Origin: Euglena gracilis
Taxonomy: Eukaryota > Euglenida > Euglenophyceae > Euglenales
NCBI GenBank assembly: GCA_039621445.1
Contig: CP154955.1
Location: 17,650,691 to 17,714,690, forward strand
DNA: 64,000 nucleotides
Reading direction: 5' to 3'
Shown: piece by piece, positions 1-19,500 of the stretch
How the letters are laid out: every line of letters starts with the position of its first letter
Position numbering within the stretch: position 1 is the stretch's first letter
Position numbers and translations under genes: made by a program
The notes under the pieces: generated by a model
Databases searched by the model: none
The model's input: the letters and a program-made list of their open reading frames with translations, nothing else
Told to the model about the DNA's origin: nothing

Positions 1-994
1 CCCCCCCCATTTAAGTGCACGGGGTGCGCACATTATCGGACCGTAGTTTCGGACCCTCGGGGGGGGGGTGACACTGATTTGGGCACTGCCTGAAAGCATT
101 TCATTGAAAGTTGGATTTTGGTCCTGTTATCCCCCCGGTCACAGGGTTCTCCCCAGGTCGATTTGGTGCAGGCAGGAAACAGTGTGGAACGTGTTGGGTT
201 TTATGAGAATGGAATTGTGGGCGTGGGCTTTCAATATAAAGGCAGGTGGGGGGGTGGACCCCCCTCCGGTGTCGGGGAGGAGGTGGCGGGGACTCCCTCC
301 ACCCACCATAAATAGTGGTGTGGTGCTGGGGATCGATTCCCCGATTTTCAGCCCGGCGCAAGCGCCAGGGTGAAAGTCCCCCAAAACCGGCCAAAAAATG
401 TCATTTCTGCACTTGGGCAAAAATTCGGCACTTTTTTGGACATAAATTTATAAAAAATTTCAAAACTTTCGGTGCAAAGCGCCGGAGGGAAGATTTGAAC
501 CTTTTTGGGAGGCGCTTCCGGACACCCCGAAGTCGGTCCTGCCTGGTGTGTTCAATAGGTGGGGCTCATAAGAAAAAAAAACATGGGTGGTCATTATTGG
601 GCTGAAATAGTTTGGTGATTTGTTCCGAAAAAAAAAACACAAAGAAAACACACAGAGGTAAGCTTTAGGGGAAGGGGGGTACCCCTGGGGTGACCGATTT
701 TTGGCCCGGCCCCTACTCTACCCCTGCCCTCCCTGGCAAAATTCCCCCCCAAAAGGTCAGAACTTTTTTCTTGTGCTTCACGCAGTGTTTTAAGCATTTT
801 TACAAAATTTTGTTGGTAAAAATTGTTAAAAATACAAAAAAATTTCACCCGATTTGAGGTGCAAATTTATTTTCAGCCAGCTCTTCGCGCCCGGGCGGGC
901 TTCCCTGGACTGACTCGATGGCTGATGAGACCAGACCTTTGGCACCGCACCCTTCGGCTTCGGCTTCGGCGCAGGACAGCACGCCGCGGGCCCC
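1..994. other. Spacer without a supported gene
   Basis: No frame here has coding character; the open frames are short and overlap on both strands. The stretch holds poly-G/poly-C runs, A-rich runs and two copies of the GGCGC/GCGCC hairpin that recurs across the window (about 355-370 and 468-486). Confidence 0.6.
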
Positions 995-1168
995 GCGAGG
1001 GCGGGGGGCACACCAGGGCCGTCTCCGGCCGGTGGCGGGCCTCGTACCCGGCGAGCACCAGCACACGGTCCAGCAGCGCCGCCTCGTGGCTGCCAAGCTC
1101 CTGGGGCCCGCGCTGCTCCAGGCACCACAGGAGTTGCTCCAGGAGCTGGGGCCAGAGGGCCAGAGCGG
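995..1168 (-). CDS. Exon of an unrecognised protein
   Basis: A minus-strand frame without stops reads a leucine-rich helical segment (ALWPQLLEQLLWCLEQRG), then AALLDRVLVLAGYEARHRPE, then an arginine/proline-rich tail. Third codon positions are almost all G or C, as in the other believable exons here, while the flanks are AT-rich and of low complexity. I do not recognise the family. Neither boundary could be fixed to a clear GT or AG, and no neighbouring exon was found, so this is a lone internal exon or a gene fragment. Confidence 0.4.
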
Positions 1169-1267
1169 GAATCCAACTTTTAATATTCATTTTTGTCATT
1201 GCTGTTTTTTTGTTAGTTAAGGAGTTATCGGTGAGAATTCGAACGCAGAGTCATTTTTCTCCATATG

Positions 1268-1362
1268 CACGCATATGTGTGTGCATGTATGCGTGTGCGT
1301 GCGCGCGCGAGTGTGTGTGTGTGTGTGCGTGCGTGCGTGCGTGTGTGCGTGTGTGTGTGCGC
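1268..1362. repeat. GT/GC alternating microsatellite
   Basis: Alternating pyrimidine-purine run of GT and GC dinucleotides. It gives spurious Cys-Val and His-Thr open frames on both strands. Confidence 0.9.
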
Positions 1363-2269
1363 ACGCGACCACCCAACCACAAAAGAAAACACCCCTTCCA
1401 AACACAAAAAGAAGGGCAACGTTTTGTGTGCAAATAACAAAAAAAACGTCATGTACCCGGCACAGCATTTTTAGTTCTGGCAGGTGGGAAATTTTGGGCT
1501 CTGGACCCCCCATCCGACCTGAAGGGGAACGGTCGGATCCTCCTTCCTCCTGGGGGAGTGGTCTGACCATCCTCTATTCAAAAACCTGTACCTCACTAAC
1601 CCCCCAAATATACAGGGACATGGATCCCCCAAAAAGCGACACAAAAGAAACACAAAAAAATGCAAGTTGCAGAGAAAATCCTTTAGGAGCTCCCCGGGAT
1701 GTACACTTCTTCTGCTGGGAATTTTTTTTATGTTGCATATAAACAAGCATTTTGTTGGTCAAAAAATTAACAAATTTTTGGTCTTGGGGGAAATCGGGGC
1801 GCAAAGCAAGGAATGCTTCATAATCAAAAATTCTCCAGCAAAAATCCAAAATCGGCTGAAAATAAGAATGCAAAAAAAAACCACAAAAAAGCGCAAAAAA
1901 ACCCGCAAATTTTGCAACGTGTTTATGAGTTTCTCCCCTTGTACATATACCCCCTAGGGGAATTTCACACTTGGGAAAATCAAACTTCCACGACCAAAAG
2001 CATAAATTCCCATTGCAACTCTGCACTCTTTTGCTCAAATTCCAATTAAACAAATTTCTAGCTGGTGACCACTCTTTGGACCAAAACTGTCAAATTCATG
2101 ACCCGGAACTGTCGAAATGCTTTACTTTCGGAATTTTTTTCTTTTTCCTGTCTCACGCTGTTGATTGGAGCTTCCCCAGAGGCAGGGTTTTACATTTTGC
2201 CGCGAAATCAAATCCCCAGTTGGGGGGGGCTTTTATGTTTCGGGGTTTTATGTTTGGGGGCAGCACCCT

Positions 2270-2345
2270 GCACAACACACAACACACACCCCACCCACCC
2301 ACCCACACCCACCCACCCACCCACCCACTCGCGTGCACACACATG
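2270..2345. repeat. CACA/CCCA microsatellite
   Basis: CA dinucleotides pass into CCCA tetranucleotides (CCACCCACCCA units). Simple sequence, no gene. Confidence 0.85.
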
Positions 2346-4527
2346 ACACAGACAAAAAACATGCAACTCCATCGGGGAACTGCCCCAAGACCCCCGAGCA
2401 CAGAAGCAGGATAAAAATCCCTATGAGGTCAGTCGAGCAAGAAGAGAGGGTCATGTAAAAAAAAATAGCCAAAACTCTTCAATGAATTGCTTTTTTTTTA
2501 ATAACATCTTATATGATAAAATTGATTCATTTTTTTTAAATTTCAACAAAATCGTTCCTGATGAATGGCTTGAAATTTTGGGAAAACATCATGCGCAGAC
2601 AGTTGCAGGTACAGAGGAAAGTGACAGTTTTCAACAAGGACGACGGGGGTCACCTCCCAGCCTTACACCCTGTGACGCACACCACGCAGCCTACCACCCA
2701 CGGCATCCCTGGGTGGACCATGTCGGGCATCGCTATCCCTGGAGAACCAGGCAGCCCCAGCCGAGCCGCGTGCCTGGGAGAGGGCGGTGCTGGCGGTTTT
2801 CAGGCAGCCGACAGAATAGGGCACTGCGGTGCATATGCAGCAAAGCCCCTCGAAATAATAAATAAAATAAATATTAAAAAAAGCAAAAACCTATACTATA
2901 CCTAAACCTGCTTAAAAGGTGCTTATAAAGTAACCTATACTACACCTACTTTGCAAGGTGCAAAAACCTCAAAATATGCAAAATGCAAGTTGCATGGAAA
3001 TTCCTTTAGATGCAAAGAAATGCAAACTATGCAACTTGCGTAAGTTGACCGTGAGAAGAGGGAAGGGGGCGAATTTGCTGGGGTTGACCAAATCTTTCTT
3101 CTTGCAGAACCCTTCAAGGAAAGAAAAAGTAAAAGAAAAGGAACTTGCATGTACATCCTGTGGGCCAGAAGACGCAGGACCGGGTGTATTGAATACTTAG
3201 CCCAGACAGTCTCGGTTGGTTTTATTTCGAACATGCCAGCTCCCTGGATCCTCAGGCCATGTGGTTGACTCTGAAAACAATTCATGTTTCCAAAACTCCA
3301 TTTTCCAACAAACTATTGAGTTTTTTTTTTGCTGGCAAATTTGAATAAGTCTGGATGACAATTTCGGCCTTCAGGATGGAGGAGGAGGGCACACCGCTTC
3401 TCTGGGGTGTGGACGGAGTGTTTGGCTGACCCGCCGCAGTGGTCCGCCAGGCTACTGACACTACCATCTGGGAAAGCGCAGACCATACGGCGGGAACAAA
3501 TGGGGGGTTAGGTGCGGGGGTTGGAGGACTTAGGTGACGAAATGGTGTGCCTATGAACTGGGGTGGGGGCTGCAACATGGGTCATCAAAAATTGACGTAA
3601 AAAAAGAAAACAAATGGATGTACGGTTTTAGGCAATATTTTTGGGGTATGGGTAGAACAAAAAAAAACATGCATTCTGCGTTTTTCAGAACGTTTTCTTT
3701 TCTTCGAAACATTTGATTCGCCTGAAAAAAAAGGGAAAAATACAAACAACAAGTACTGGGAATTTCTGCTCCGATATGAGAAAGCATCTTCGAGTCGAAA
3801 TTGTTTTCCAGCAGAACTCAAAAAATTTCGCGCCAGGGGGGAAACCACAAGATAAAGAGAATAACCAACTTTCCCAAATAAATGCAAAAATCCAAAATGC
3901 AAACAATTGCCCCCAAAACGCGATTGCATATTTTCCTTCCCCCTGCTCGTAAGGAATATACAGAGTTCAAGGTGACACACGTTTAGCACACTGAAAATGC
4001 TGTCAGAGTAATCCCCCACATAACCTTGGTATCACCATCTTGGTATCACATCGTACACCTTCCTTTGCCTAAGTTTTTTGGGAACCACGTCAGTGCCTTA
4101 AAAAAAGGGGTGCCAGGTTACTGAAACCATTTTTTTTACCTGCCCCCCCCCCCCCACTTGATCAGCCACTGCCAAAGGTGTAGGCATGGGAGGCAGGTAG
4201 GTAGGACAAATCGCCTGCCCTACCGACCGACCGACCTACGTACCTATCTACCTACCTACAAACCAACCCACATCCCCCCAGGAAACTGCCTTCAGACAAA
4301 TCCGCGAGCACAGAGGGGCGGGTCACCACAAGGTCTGTGGGTACAGAGAGGAGGACAATCTCTCAGGTGAGTCCAGGCCAGTGAAATACAATTTGACATT
4401 TTAGATCCCCGGTGGCCAAAGAATCAAGAAAAATACGGAAAAAGAACTTTCTCATAAATGTGTAACCTGAAGCCTGAAATGTTCGTATTTTCTTTAACCC
4501 AGGAAATATATATGTATATATATATAT

Positions 4528-7500
4528 TTACATATACATACATACATACATACATACATACATACATACATACATACATACATACATACATACATACATA
4601 CATACATACATACATACATACATACATACATACATACATACATACATACATACATACATACATACATACATACATACATACATACATACATGCATACATA
4701 CATACATACATACATACATACATACATACATACATACATACATACATACATGCATACATACATACATGCATGCATGCATGCATGCATGCATACATACATA
4801 CATACATACATACATACATACATACATACATACATACATACATGCATGCATGCATGCATGCATGCATGCATGCATGCATACATACATACATACATACATA
4901 CATACATACATACATACATACATACATACATACATACATACATACATACATACATACATACATACATACATACATACATACATACATACATGCATGCATG
5001 CATGCATGCATGCATGCATGCATGCATGCATGCATACATACATACATACATACATACATACATACATACATACATACATACATACATACATACATACATA
5101 CATACATACATACATACATACATACATACATACAGACATACATACATACAGACATACATACATACATACATGCATACATACATACATACATACATACATA
5201 CATACATACATACATACATACATACATACATACATACATACATACATACATACATACATACATACATACATGCATGCATGCATGCATACATGCATACATA
5301 CATACATACATACATACATACATACATACATACATACATACATACATACATACATACATACATACATACATACATACATACATACATACATACATACATA
5401 CATACAGACAGACATACATACATACATACATACATACATACATACATACATACAGACAGACATACAAACATACATACATACATACATACATACATACAGA
5501 CATACATACAGACATACATACATGCATACATACATACATACATACATACATACAGACATACATACATACAGACAGACATACATACATACATGCATACATA
5601 CTGGCATACATACATACATACATACATGCATACATACATACATACATACATACATACATACATACATACATACATGCATACATACATACATACATACATA
5701 CATACATACATACATACATACATACATACATACATACATACATACATACATACATACATACATACATACATACATACAAACATACATGCATACATACAGA
5801 CATACATACATGCATACATACATACATACATACAGACAGACATACATACATACATACATACATGCATACATACATACATGCATGCATGCATGCATGCATA
5901 CATACATACATACATACATACATACATACATACATACATACATACATACATACATACATACATACATACATACATACATACATACATACATACATACATA
6001 CATACATACATACATACATACATACATACATACATACATACATACATACACACATACATGCATGCATGCATGCATGCATGCATACATACATACATACATA
6101 CATACATACATACATACATACATACATACATACATACATACATACATACATACATACATACATACATACAGACATACATACATACATACATACATACATA
6201 CATACATACATACATACATACATACATACATACATACATACATACATACATACATACATACATACATACATACATACATACATACATACATACATACATA
6301 CATACATGCATACATACATACATACATACATACATACAGACATACATACATACATACATACATACATACATACATACATACATACATACATACATACATA
6401 CATACATACATACATACATACATACATACATACATACATACATGCATGCATGCATACATACATACATACATACATACATACATACATACATACATACATA
6501 CAGACATACATACATACATACAGACATACATACATACATACATGCATACATACATACATACATACATACATACATACATACATACATACATACATACATA
6601 CATACATACATACATACATACATACATACATACATACATACATGCATGCATGCATGCATGCATGCATGCATGCATGCATGCATACATACATACATACATA
6701 CATACATACATACATACATACATACATACATACATACATACATACATACATACATGCATGCATACATACATACATACATACATACATACATACATACATA
6801 CAGACATACATACATACATACAGACATACATACATACATACATGCATACATACATACATACATACATACATACATACATACATACATACATACATACATA
6901 CATACATACATACATACATACATACATGCATGCATGCATGCATGCATGCATGCATGCATACATACATACATACATACATACATACATACATACATACATA
7001 CATACATACATACATACATACATACATACATACATGCATGCATACATACATACATACATACATACATACATACATACATACATACATACAGACATACATA
7101 CATACAGACATACATACATACATACATACATACATACATACATACATACATACATACATACATACATACATACATACAGACAGACATACATACATACATA
7201 CATACATACATACATACATGCATGCATGCATGCATGCATACATACATACATACATACATACATACATACATACATACATACATACATACATACATACATA
7301 CATACATACATACAAACATACATGCATACATACAGACATACATACATGCATACATACATACATACATACATACATACATACATACATACATACATACATA
7401 CATACATACATACATACATACATACATACATACATACATACATACATACATACATACATACATACATACATACATACATACATACATACATACATACATA

Positions 7501-9798
7501 CATACATACAGACAGACATACATACATACATACATACATGCATACATACATACATGCATGCATGCATGCATGCATACATACATACATACATACATACATA
7601 CATACATACATACATACATACATACATACATACATACATACATACATACATACATACATACATGCATGCATGCATACATGCATGCATGCATGCATACATA
7701 CATACATACATACATACATACATACATACATACATACATACATACATACATACATACATACATACATACATACATACATACATACATACATACATACATA
7801 CATACATACATACATACATACATACATACATACATACATACATACAGACATACATACATACATACATACATACATACAGACAGACATACAAACATACATA
7901 CATACATACATACATACAGACATACATACGTGCATACATACATACATACATACATACAGACATACATACATACATACATACATACATACATACATACATA
8001 CATACATACATACATACATACATACATACAGACATACATACATACATACATGCATACATACTGGCATACATACAGACATACATACATGCATACATACATA
8101 CATACATACATACATACATGCATGCATGCATGCATGCATACATACATACATACTTAGATACATACATACATACATACATACATACATACATACATACATA
8201 CATACATACATACATACATACATACATACATACATACATACATACATACATACATACATACATACATACATACATACATGCATACATACATACATACATA
8301 CATACAGACAGACATACATACATACATACATACATGCATACATACATACATACATACATGCATACATACATACATACATACATACATACATACATACATA
8401 CATACATACATACATACATACATACATTACTACATACATACATACATACATACATACACATACATACATACATACATACATACATACATACATACATACA
8501 TACATACATACATACATACATACATACATACATACATACATACATACATACATACATACATACATACATACATACATACATACATACATACATACATACA
8601 TACATACATACATACATACATACATACATACATACATACATACATACATACATACATACATACATACATACATACATACATACATACATACATACATACA
8701 TACATACATACATACATACATACATACATACATACATACATACATACATACATACATACATACATACATACATACATACATACATACATACATACATACA
8801 TACATACATACATACATACATACATACATACATACATACATACATACATACATACATACATACATACATACATACATACATACATACATACATACATACA
8901 TACATACAGACATACATACATACATACATACATACATACATACATACATGCATACATACATACATACATACAGACATACATACATACATACATACATACA
9001 TACATACAGACATACATACATACATACATACATACATACATACATACATACATACATACATACATACATACATACATACATACATACACATACATACATA
9101 CATACATACATACATACATACATACATACATACATACATACATACATACATACATACATACATACATACATACATACATACATACATACATACATACATA
9201 CATACATACATACATACATACATACATACATACATACATACATACATACATACATACATACATACATACATACATACATACATACATACATACATACATA
9301 CATACATACATACATACATACATACATTCATGCATACATACATACATACATACAGACATACATACATTCATACATACATACATACATACATACATACATA
9401 CATACATACATACATACATACATACATACATACATACAGACATACATACATACATACATACATACATACATACATACATACATACATACATACATACATA
9501 CATACATACATACATACATACATACATACATACATACATACATACATACATGCATACATACATACATACATACATACATACATACATACATACATACATA
9601 CATACATACATACATACATACATACATACATACATACATACATACATACATACATACATACATACATACATACATGCATACATACATACATACATACATA
9701 CATACATACATACATACAGACATACATACATACATACAGACATACATACATACATACATACATACATACATACATACATACATACATACATACATACA

Positions 9799-9830
<32 letters not shown>

Positions 9831-12800
9831 GACATACATACATACATACATACATACATACATACATACAGACAGACATACATACATACATACATACATG
9901 CATACATACATACATGCATGCATGCATGCATGCATGCATACATACATACATACATACATACATACATACATACATACATACATACATACATACATACATG
10001 CATGCATGCATGCATACATACATACATACATACATACATACATACATACATACATACATACATACATACATACATACATACATACATACATACATACATA
10101 CATACATGCATACATACATACATACATACATACATACATACATACATACATACATACATACAGACATACATACATACATACATACATACATACATACATA
10201 CATACATACATACATACATACATACATACATACATACATACATACATACATACATACATACATACATACAGACATACATACATACATACATACATACATA
10301 CATACATACAGACAGACATACATACATACATACATACATACATACATACAGACATACATACATACATACATACATACATACATACATACATACATACATA
10401 CATACATACATACATACATACATACATACATACATACATACATACATACATACATACATACATACATACATACATACATACATACATACATACATACATA
10501 CATACATACATACATACATACATACATACATACATACATACATACACATACATACATACATACATACATACATACATACATACACATACATACATACATA
10601 CATACATACATACATACATACATACATACATACATACATACATACATACATACATACATACATACATACATACATACATACATACATACATACATACATA
10701 CATACATACATACATACATACATACATACATACATACATACATACATACATACATACATACAGACATACATACATACATACATACATACATACATACATA
10801 CATACATACATAGACATACATACATACATACATACATACATACATACATACATACATACATACATACATACATACATACATACATACATACATACATACA
10901 TACATACATACATACATACATACATACATGCATACATGCATGCATACATACATACATACATACATACATACATACATACATACATACATACATACATACA
11001 TACATACATACATACATACATACATACATACATACATACATACATACATACATACATACATACATACATACATACATACATACATACATACATACATGCA
11101 TACATACATACATACATACATACAGACAGACATACATACATACATACATACATGCATACATACATACATGCATGCATGCATGCATGCATGCATACATACA
11201 TACATACATACATACATACATACATACATACATACATACATACATACATACATACATACATACATGCATACATACATACATACATACATACAGACATACA
11301 TACATACATACATACATACATACATACATACATACATACATACATACATACATACATACATACATACATACATACATACATACATACATACATACATACA
11401 TACATACATACACATACAGACATACATACATACATACATACATACATACATACATACATACATACATACATACATACATACATACATACATACATACATA
11501 CATACATACATACATACAACATACATACATACATACATGCATACATACATACATACATACATACATACATACATACATACATACATACATACATACATAC
11601 ATACATACATACATACATACATACATACATACAGACATACATACATACATACATGCATACATACATACATACATACATACATACAGACATACATACATAC
11701 ATACATACATACATACATACATACATACATACATACATACATACATACATACATACATACATACATACATACATACATGCATGCATGCATACATACATGC
11801 ATGCATGCATACATACATACATACATACATACATACATACATACATACATACATACATACATACATACATACATACATACATACATACATACATACATAC
11901 ATACATACATACATACATACATACATACATACATACATACATACATACATACATACATACATGCATACATACATACATACATACATACATACATACATAC
12001 ATACATACATACATACATACATACATACATACAGACATACATACATACAGACATACATACATACATACATACATACATACATACATACATACATACATAC
12101 ATACATACATACATACATACATACAGACATACATACATACATACATGCATACATACTGGCATACATACAGACATACATACATACATACATACATACATAC
12201 ATACATACATACATACATGCATGCATGCATGCATACATACATACATACATACATACATACATACATACATACATACATACATACATACATACATACATAC
12301 ATACATACATACATACATACATACATACATACATACAGACATACATACATACATACATACAAACATACATGCATACATACAGACATACATACATGCATAC
12401 ATACATACATACATACAGACAGACATACATACATACATACATACATGCATACATACATACATGCATGCATGCATGCATGCATACATACATACATACATAC
12501 ATACATACATACATACATACATACATACATACATACATACATACATACATACATACATACATACATACATACATACATACATACATGCATGCATGCATGC
12601 ATGCATGCATGCATGCATGCATGCATGCATGCATGCATGCATGCATGCATACATACATACATACATACATACATACATACATACATACATACATACATAC
12701 ATACATACATACATACATGCATACATACATACATGCATACATACATACATACATACATACATACATACATACATACATACATACATACATACATACATAC

Positions 12801-15800
12801 ATACATACATACATACATACAGACATACATACATACATGCATACATACATACATACATACATACATACATACATACATACAGACATACATACATACATAC
12901 ATACATACATACATACATACATACATACATACATACATACATACATACATACATGCATGCATGCATACATACATACATACATACATACATACATACATAC
13001 ATACATACATACATACATACATACATACATACATACATACATACATACAGCATACATACATACATACATACATACATACATACATACATACATACATACA
13101 TACATACATACATACATACATACATACATACATACATACATACATACATACATACATACATACATACATACATACATACATGCATACATACATACATACA
13201 TACATACATACATACATACATACATACATACAGACATACATACATACATGCATGCATACATACATACATACATACATACATACATACATACATACATACA
13301 TACATACAGACATACATACATACATACAGACATACATACATACATACATGCATACATACATACATACATACATACATACATACATACATACATACATACA
13401 TACATACATACATACATACATACATACATACATACATACATGCATGCATACATACATACATACATACATACATACATACATACATACATACATACATACA
13501 TACATACATACATACATACATACATACATACATACATACATACATACATACATACATACATACATACATACATACAGACATACATACATACAGACATACA
13601 TACATACATACATACATACATACATACATACATACATACATACATACATACATACATACATACATACATACATACAGACATACATACATACATACATACA
13701 TACATACATACATGCATACATACATGCATACATACATACATACATACATACATACATACATACATACATACATACATACATACATACATACATACATACA
13801 TACATACAGACATACATACATACATACATACATACATACATACATACAGACATACATACATGCATACATACATACATACATACATACATACATACATACA
13901 TACATACATACATACATACATACATACATACATACATACATACATACAAACATACATGCATACATACAGACATACATACATGCATACATACATACATACA
14001 TACATACATACATACATACATACATACATACATACATACATACATACATACATACATGCATACATACATGCATACATACATACATACATACATACATACA
14101 TACATACATACATACATACATACATACATACATACATACATACACACATACATGCATGCATGCATGCATGCATACATACATGCATACATGCATGCATACA
14201 TACATACATACATACATACATACATACATACATACATACATACATACATACATACATACATACATACATACATACATACATACATACATACATACATACA
14301 TACATACATACATACATACATACATACATACAGACATACATACATACATACATACATACATACATACATACATACATACATACATACATACACATACATG
14401 CATACATACATACATACATACATACATACATACATACATACATACATACATACATACATACATACATACATACATACATACATACATACATACATACAGA
14501 CATACATACATACATGCATACATACTGGCATACATACAGACATACATACATGCATACATACATACATACATACATACATACATACATGCATGCATACATA
14601 CATACATACATACATACATACATACATACATACATACATACATACATACATACATACATACATACATACATACATACATACCTACATACATACATACATA
14701 CATACATACATACATACATACATACATACATACATACATACATACATACATACATACATACATACATACATACATACATACATACATACATACATACATA
14801 CATACATACATGCATGCATACATACATACATACATACATACATACATACACATACATGCATACATACATACATACATACATACATACATACATACATACA
14901 TACATACATACATACATACATACATACATACATACATACATACATACATACATACATACATACATACACATACATACATACATACAGACATACATACATA
15001 CATACATACATACATACATACATACATACATACATACATACATACATACATACATACATACATACATACATACATACATACATACATACATACATACATA
15101 CATACATACATACATACATACATACATACATACATACATACATACATACATACATACATACATACATACAGACATACATACATACATACATACATACAGA
15201 CATACATACATACATACATACATACATACATACATACATACATACAGACAGACATACATACATACATACAGACATACATACATACATACATGCATACATA
15301 CATACATACATACATACATACATACATACATACATACATACATACATACATACATACATACATACATACATACATACATACATACATACATGCATGCATG
15401 CATGCATGCATGCATGCATACATACATACATACATACATACATACATACATACATACATACATACATACATACATACATACATACATACATACATACATA
15501 CATACATACATACATACATACATACATACATGCATGCATGCATACATACATACATACATACATACATACATACATACATACATACATACATACATACATA
15601 CATACATACATACATACATACATACATACATACATACATACATACATACATGCATGCATGCATGCATGCATGCATGCATACATACATACATACATACATA
15701 CATACATACATACATACATACATACATACATACATACATACATACATACAGACATACATACATACATACATACATACATACATACATACATACATACATA

Positions 15801-16498
15801 CATACATACATACATACATACATACATACATACATACATACATGCATGCATGCATGCATGCATGCATGCATACATACATACATACATACATACATACATA
15901 CATACATACATACATACATGCATACATGCATACATACATACATACATACATACATACATACATACATACAGACATACATACATACAGACATACATACATA
16001 CATACATACATACATACATACATACATACATACATACATACATACATACATACATACATACATACATACATACATACATACATACATACATACATACATA
16101 CATACATACATACATACATGCATACATGCATACATGCATACATGCATACATACATACATACATACATACATACATACATACATACAGACATACATACATA
16201 CATACATGCATACATACTGGCATACATACAGACATACATACATGCATACATACATACATACATACATACATACATACATACATACATACATACATACATA
16301 CATACATACATACATACATACATACATACATACATACAAACATACATGCATACATACAGACATACATACATGCATACATACATACATACATACATACATA
16401 CATACAGACAGACATACATACATACATACATACATACATACATACATACATGCATGCATGCATGCATGCATACATACATACATACATACATACATACA

Positions 16499-16532
<34 letters not shown>

Positions 16533-19500
16533 CATACATACATACATACATACATACATACATACATGCATACATACATACATACATACATACATACATA
16601 CATACATACATACATACATACATACATACATACATACATACATACATACATACATACATACATACATACATACATACATACATACATACATACATACATA
16701 CATACATACATACATACATACATACATACATACATACATACATACATACATACATACATACATACATACATACATACATACATACAGACATACATACATA
16801 CATACATACATACATACATACATACAGACATACATACATACATACATACATACATACATACATACAGACATACATACATACATACATACATACATACATA
16901 CATACATACATACATACATACATACATACATACATACATACATACATACATACATACATACATACATACATACATACATACATGCATACATACATACATA
17001 CATAAATACATACATACATACATACATACATACATACATACATACATACATACATACATACATACAGACATACATACATACATACATACATACATACATA
17101 CATACATACATACATACATACATACATACACATACATACATACATACATACATACATACATACATACATACATACATACATACATACATGCATACATACA
17201 TACATACCCATACATACATACATACATACATACATACATACATACATACATACATACATACATACATACATACATGCATACATACATACATACATACATA
17301 CATACATACATACATACATACATACATACATACATACATACATACATGCATACATACATACATACATACATACATACATACATACATACATACATACATA
17401 CATACATACATACATACATACATACATACATACATACATACATACATACATACATACATACATACATACATACATACATACATACATACATACATACATA
17501 CATACATACATACATACATACATACATACATACATACATACATACATACATACATACATACATACATACATACATACATACATACATACATACATACATA
17601 CATACATACATACATACATACATACATACATACATACATACATACATACATACAGACATACATACATACATACATGCATACATACATACATACATACATA
17701 CATACATACATACATACATACATACATACATACATACATACATACATACATACATACATACATACATACATACATACATACATACATACATGCATGCATG
17801 CATGCATACATGCATGCATACATACATACATACATACATACATACATACATACATACATACATACATACATACATACATACATACATACATACATACATA
17901 CATACATACATACATACATACATACATACATACATGCATACATACATACATACATACATACATACATACATACATACATACATACATACATACATACATA
18001 CATACATACATACATACATACAGACATACATACATACATACATGCATACATACATACATACATACATACATACATACATACAGACATACATACATACATA
18101 CAATACATACATACATACATACATACATACATACATACATACATACATACATACATACATACATACATACATACATACATACATACATACATACATACAT
18201 ACATACATACATACATACATACATACATACATACATACATACATACATACATACATGCATACATACATACATACATACAGACATACATACATACATACAT
18301 ACATACATACATACATACATACATACATACAGACATACATACATACATACATACATACATACATACATACATACATACATACATACATACATACATACAT
18401 ACATACATACATACATACATACATACATACATACATACATACATACATACATACATACATACATACATACATACATGCATGCATGCATGCATGCATGCAA
18501 GCATGCATGCATACATACATACATACATACATACATACATACATACAGACAGACATACATACATACATACATGCATACATACTGGCATACATACAGACAT
18601 ACATACATGCATACATACATACATACATACATACATACATACATACATACATACATACATACATACATACATACATACATACATACATACATACATACAT
18701 ACAGACATACATACATACATACATACATACAGACATACATACAGACATACATACATACATACATACATACATACAGACATACATACATACATACATACAT
18801 ACATACATACATACATACATACATACATACATACATACATACATACATACATACATACATACATACATACATACATACATACATACATACATACATACAT
18901 GCATGCATGCATGCATGCATGCATGCATGCATACATGCATGCATGCATGCATACATACATACATACATACATACATACATACATACATACATACATACAT
19001 ACATACATACATACATACATACATACATACATACATACAGACATACATACATACATACATACATACATACATACATACATACATACATACATACAGACAG
19101 ACATACATACATACAGACAGACATACATACAGACATACATACATACATACATACATACATACATACATACATACATACATACATACATACATACATACAT
19201 ACATACATACATACATACATACATACATACATACATACATACATACATACATACATACATACATACATACATGCATACATGCATGCATGCATGCATGCAT
19301 GCATGCATGCATGCATACATACATACATACATACATACATACAGAAATAGCAACAGACAGAAATACAGACATACATACAGACATACATACATGCATACAT
19401 ACATACATACATACATACATACAGACAGACATACATACATACATGCATACATACATACATGCATGCATGCATGCATGCATGCATACATACATACATACAT

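Larger units (their letters stand above)
1177..4527. other. Spacer with microsatellites, no supported gene
   Basis: No frame has convincing coding character. It contains a GT/GC-rich run, a CCCA-rich run near 2.28 kb, A/T homopolymers and, just before the satellite, a degenerate tetranucleotide stretch (about 4,200-4,270: GACC, TACC, AACC units) that looks like decayed satellite edge. Confidence 0.55.
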
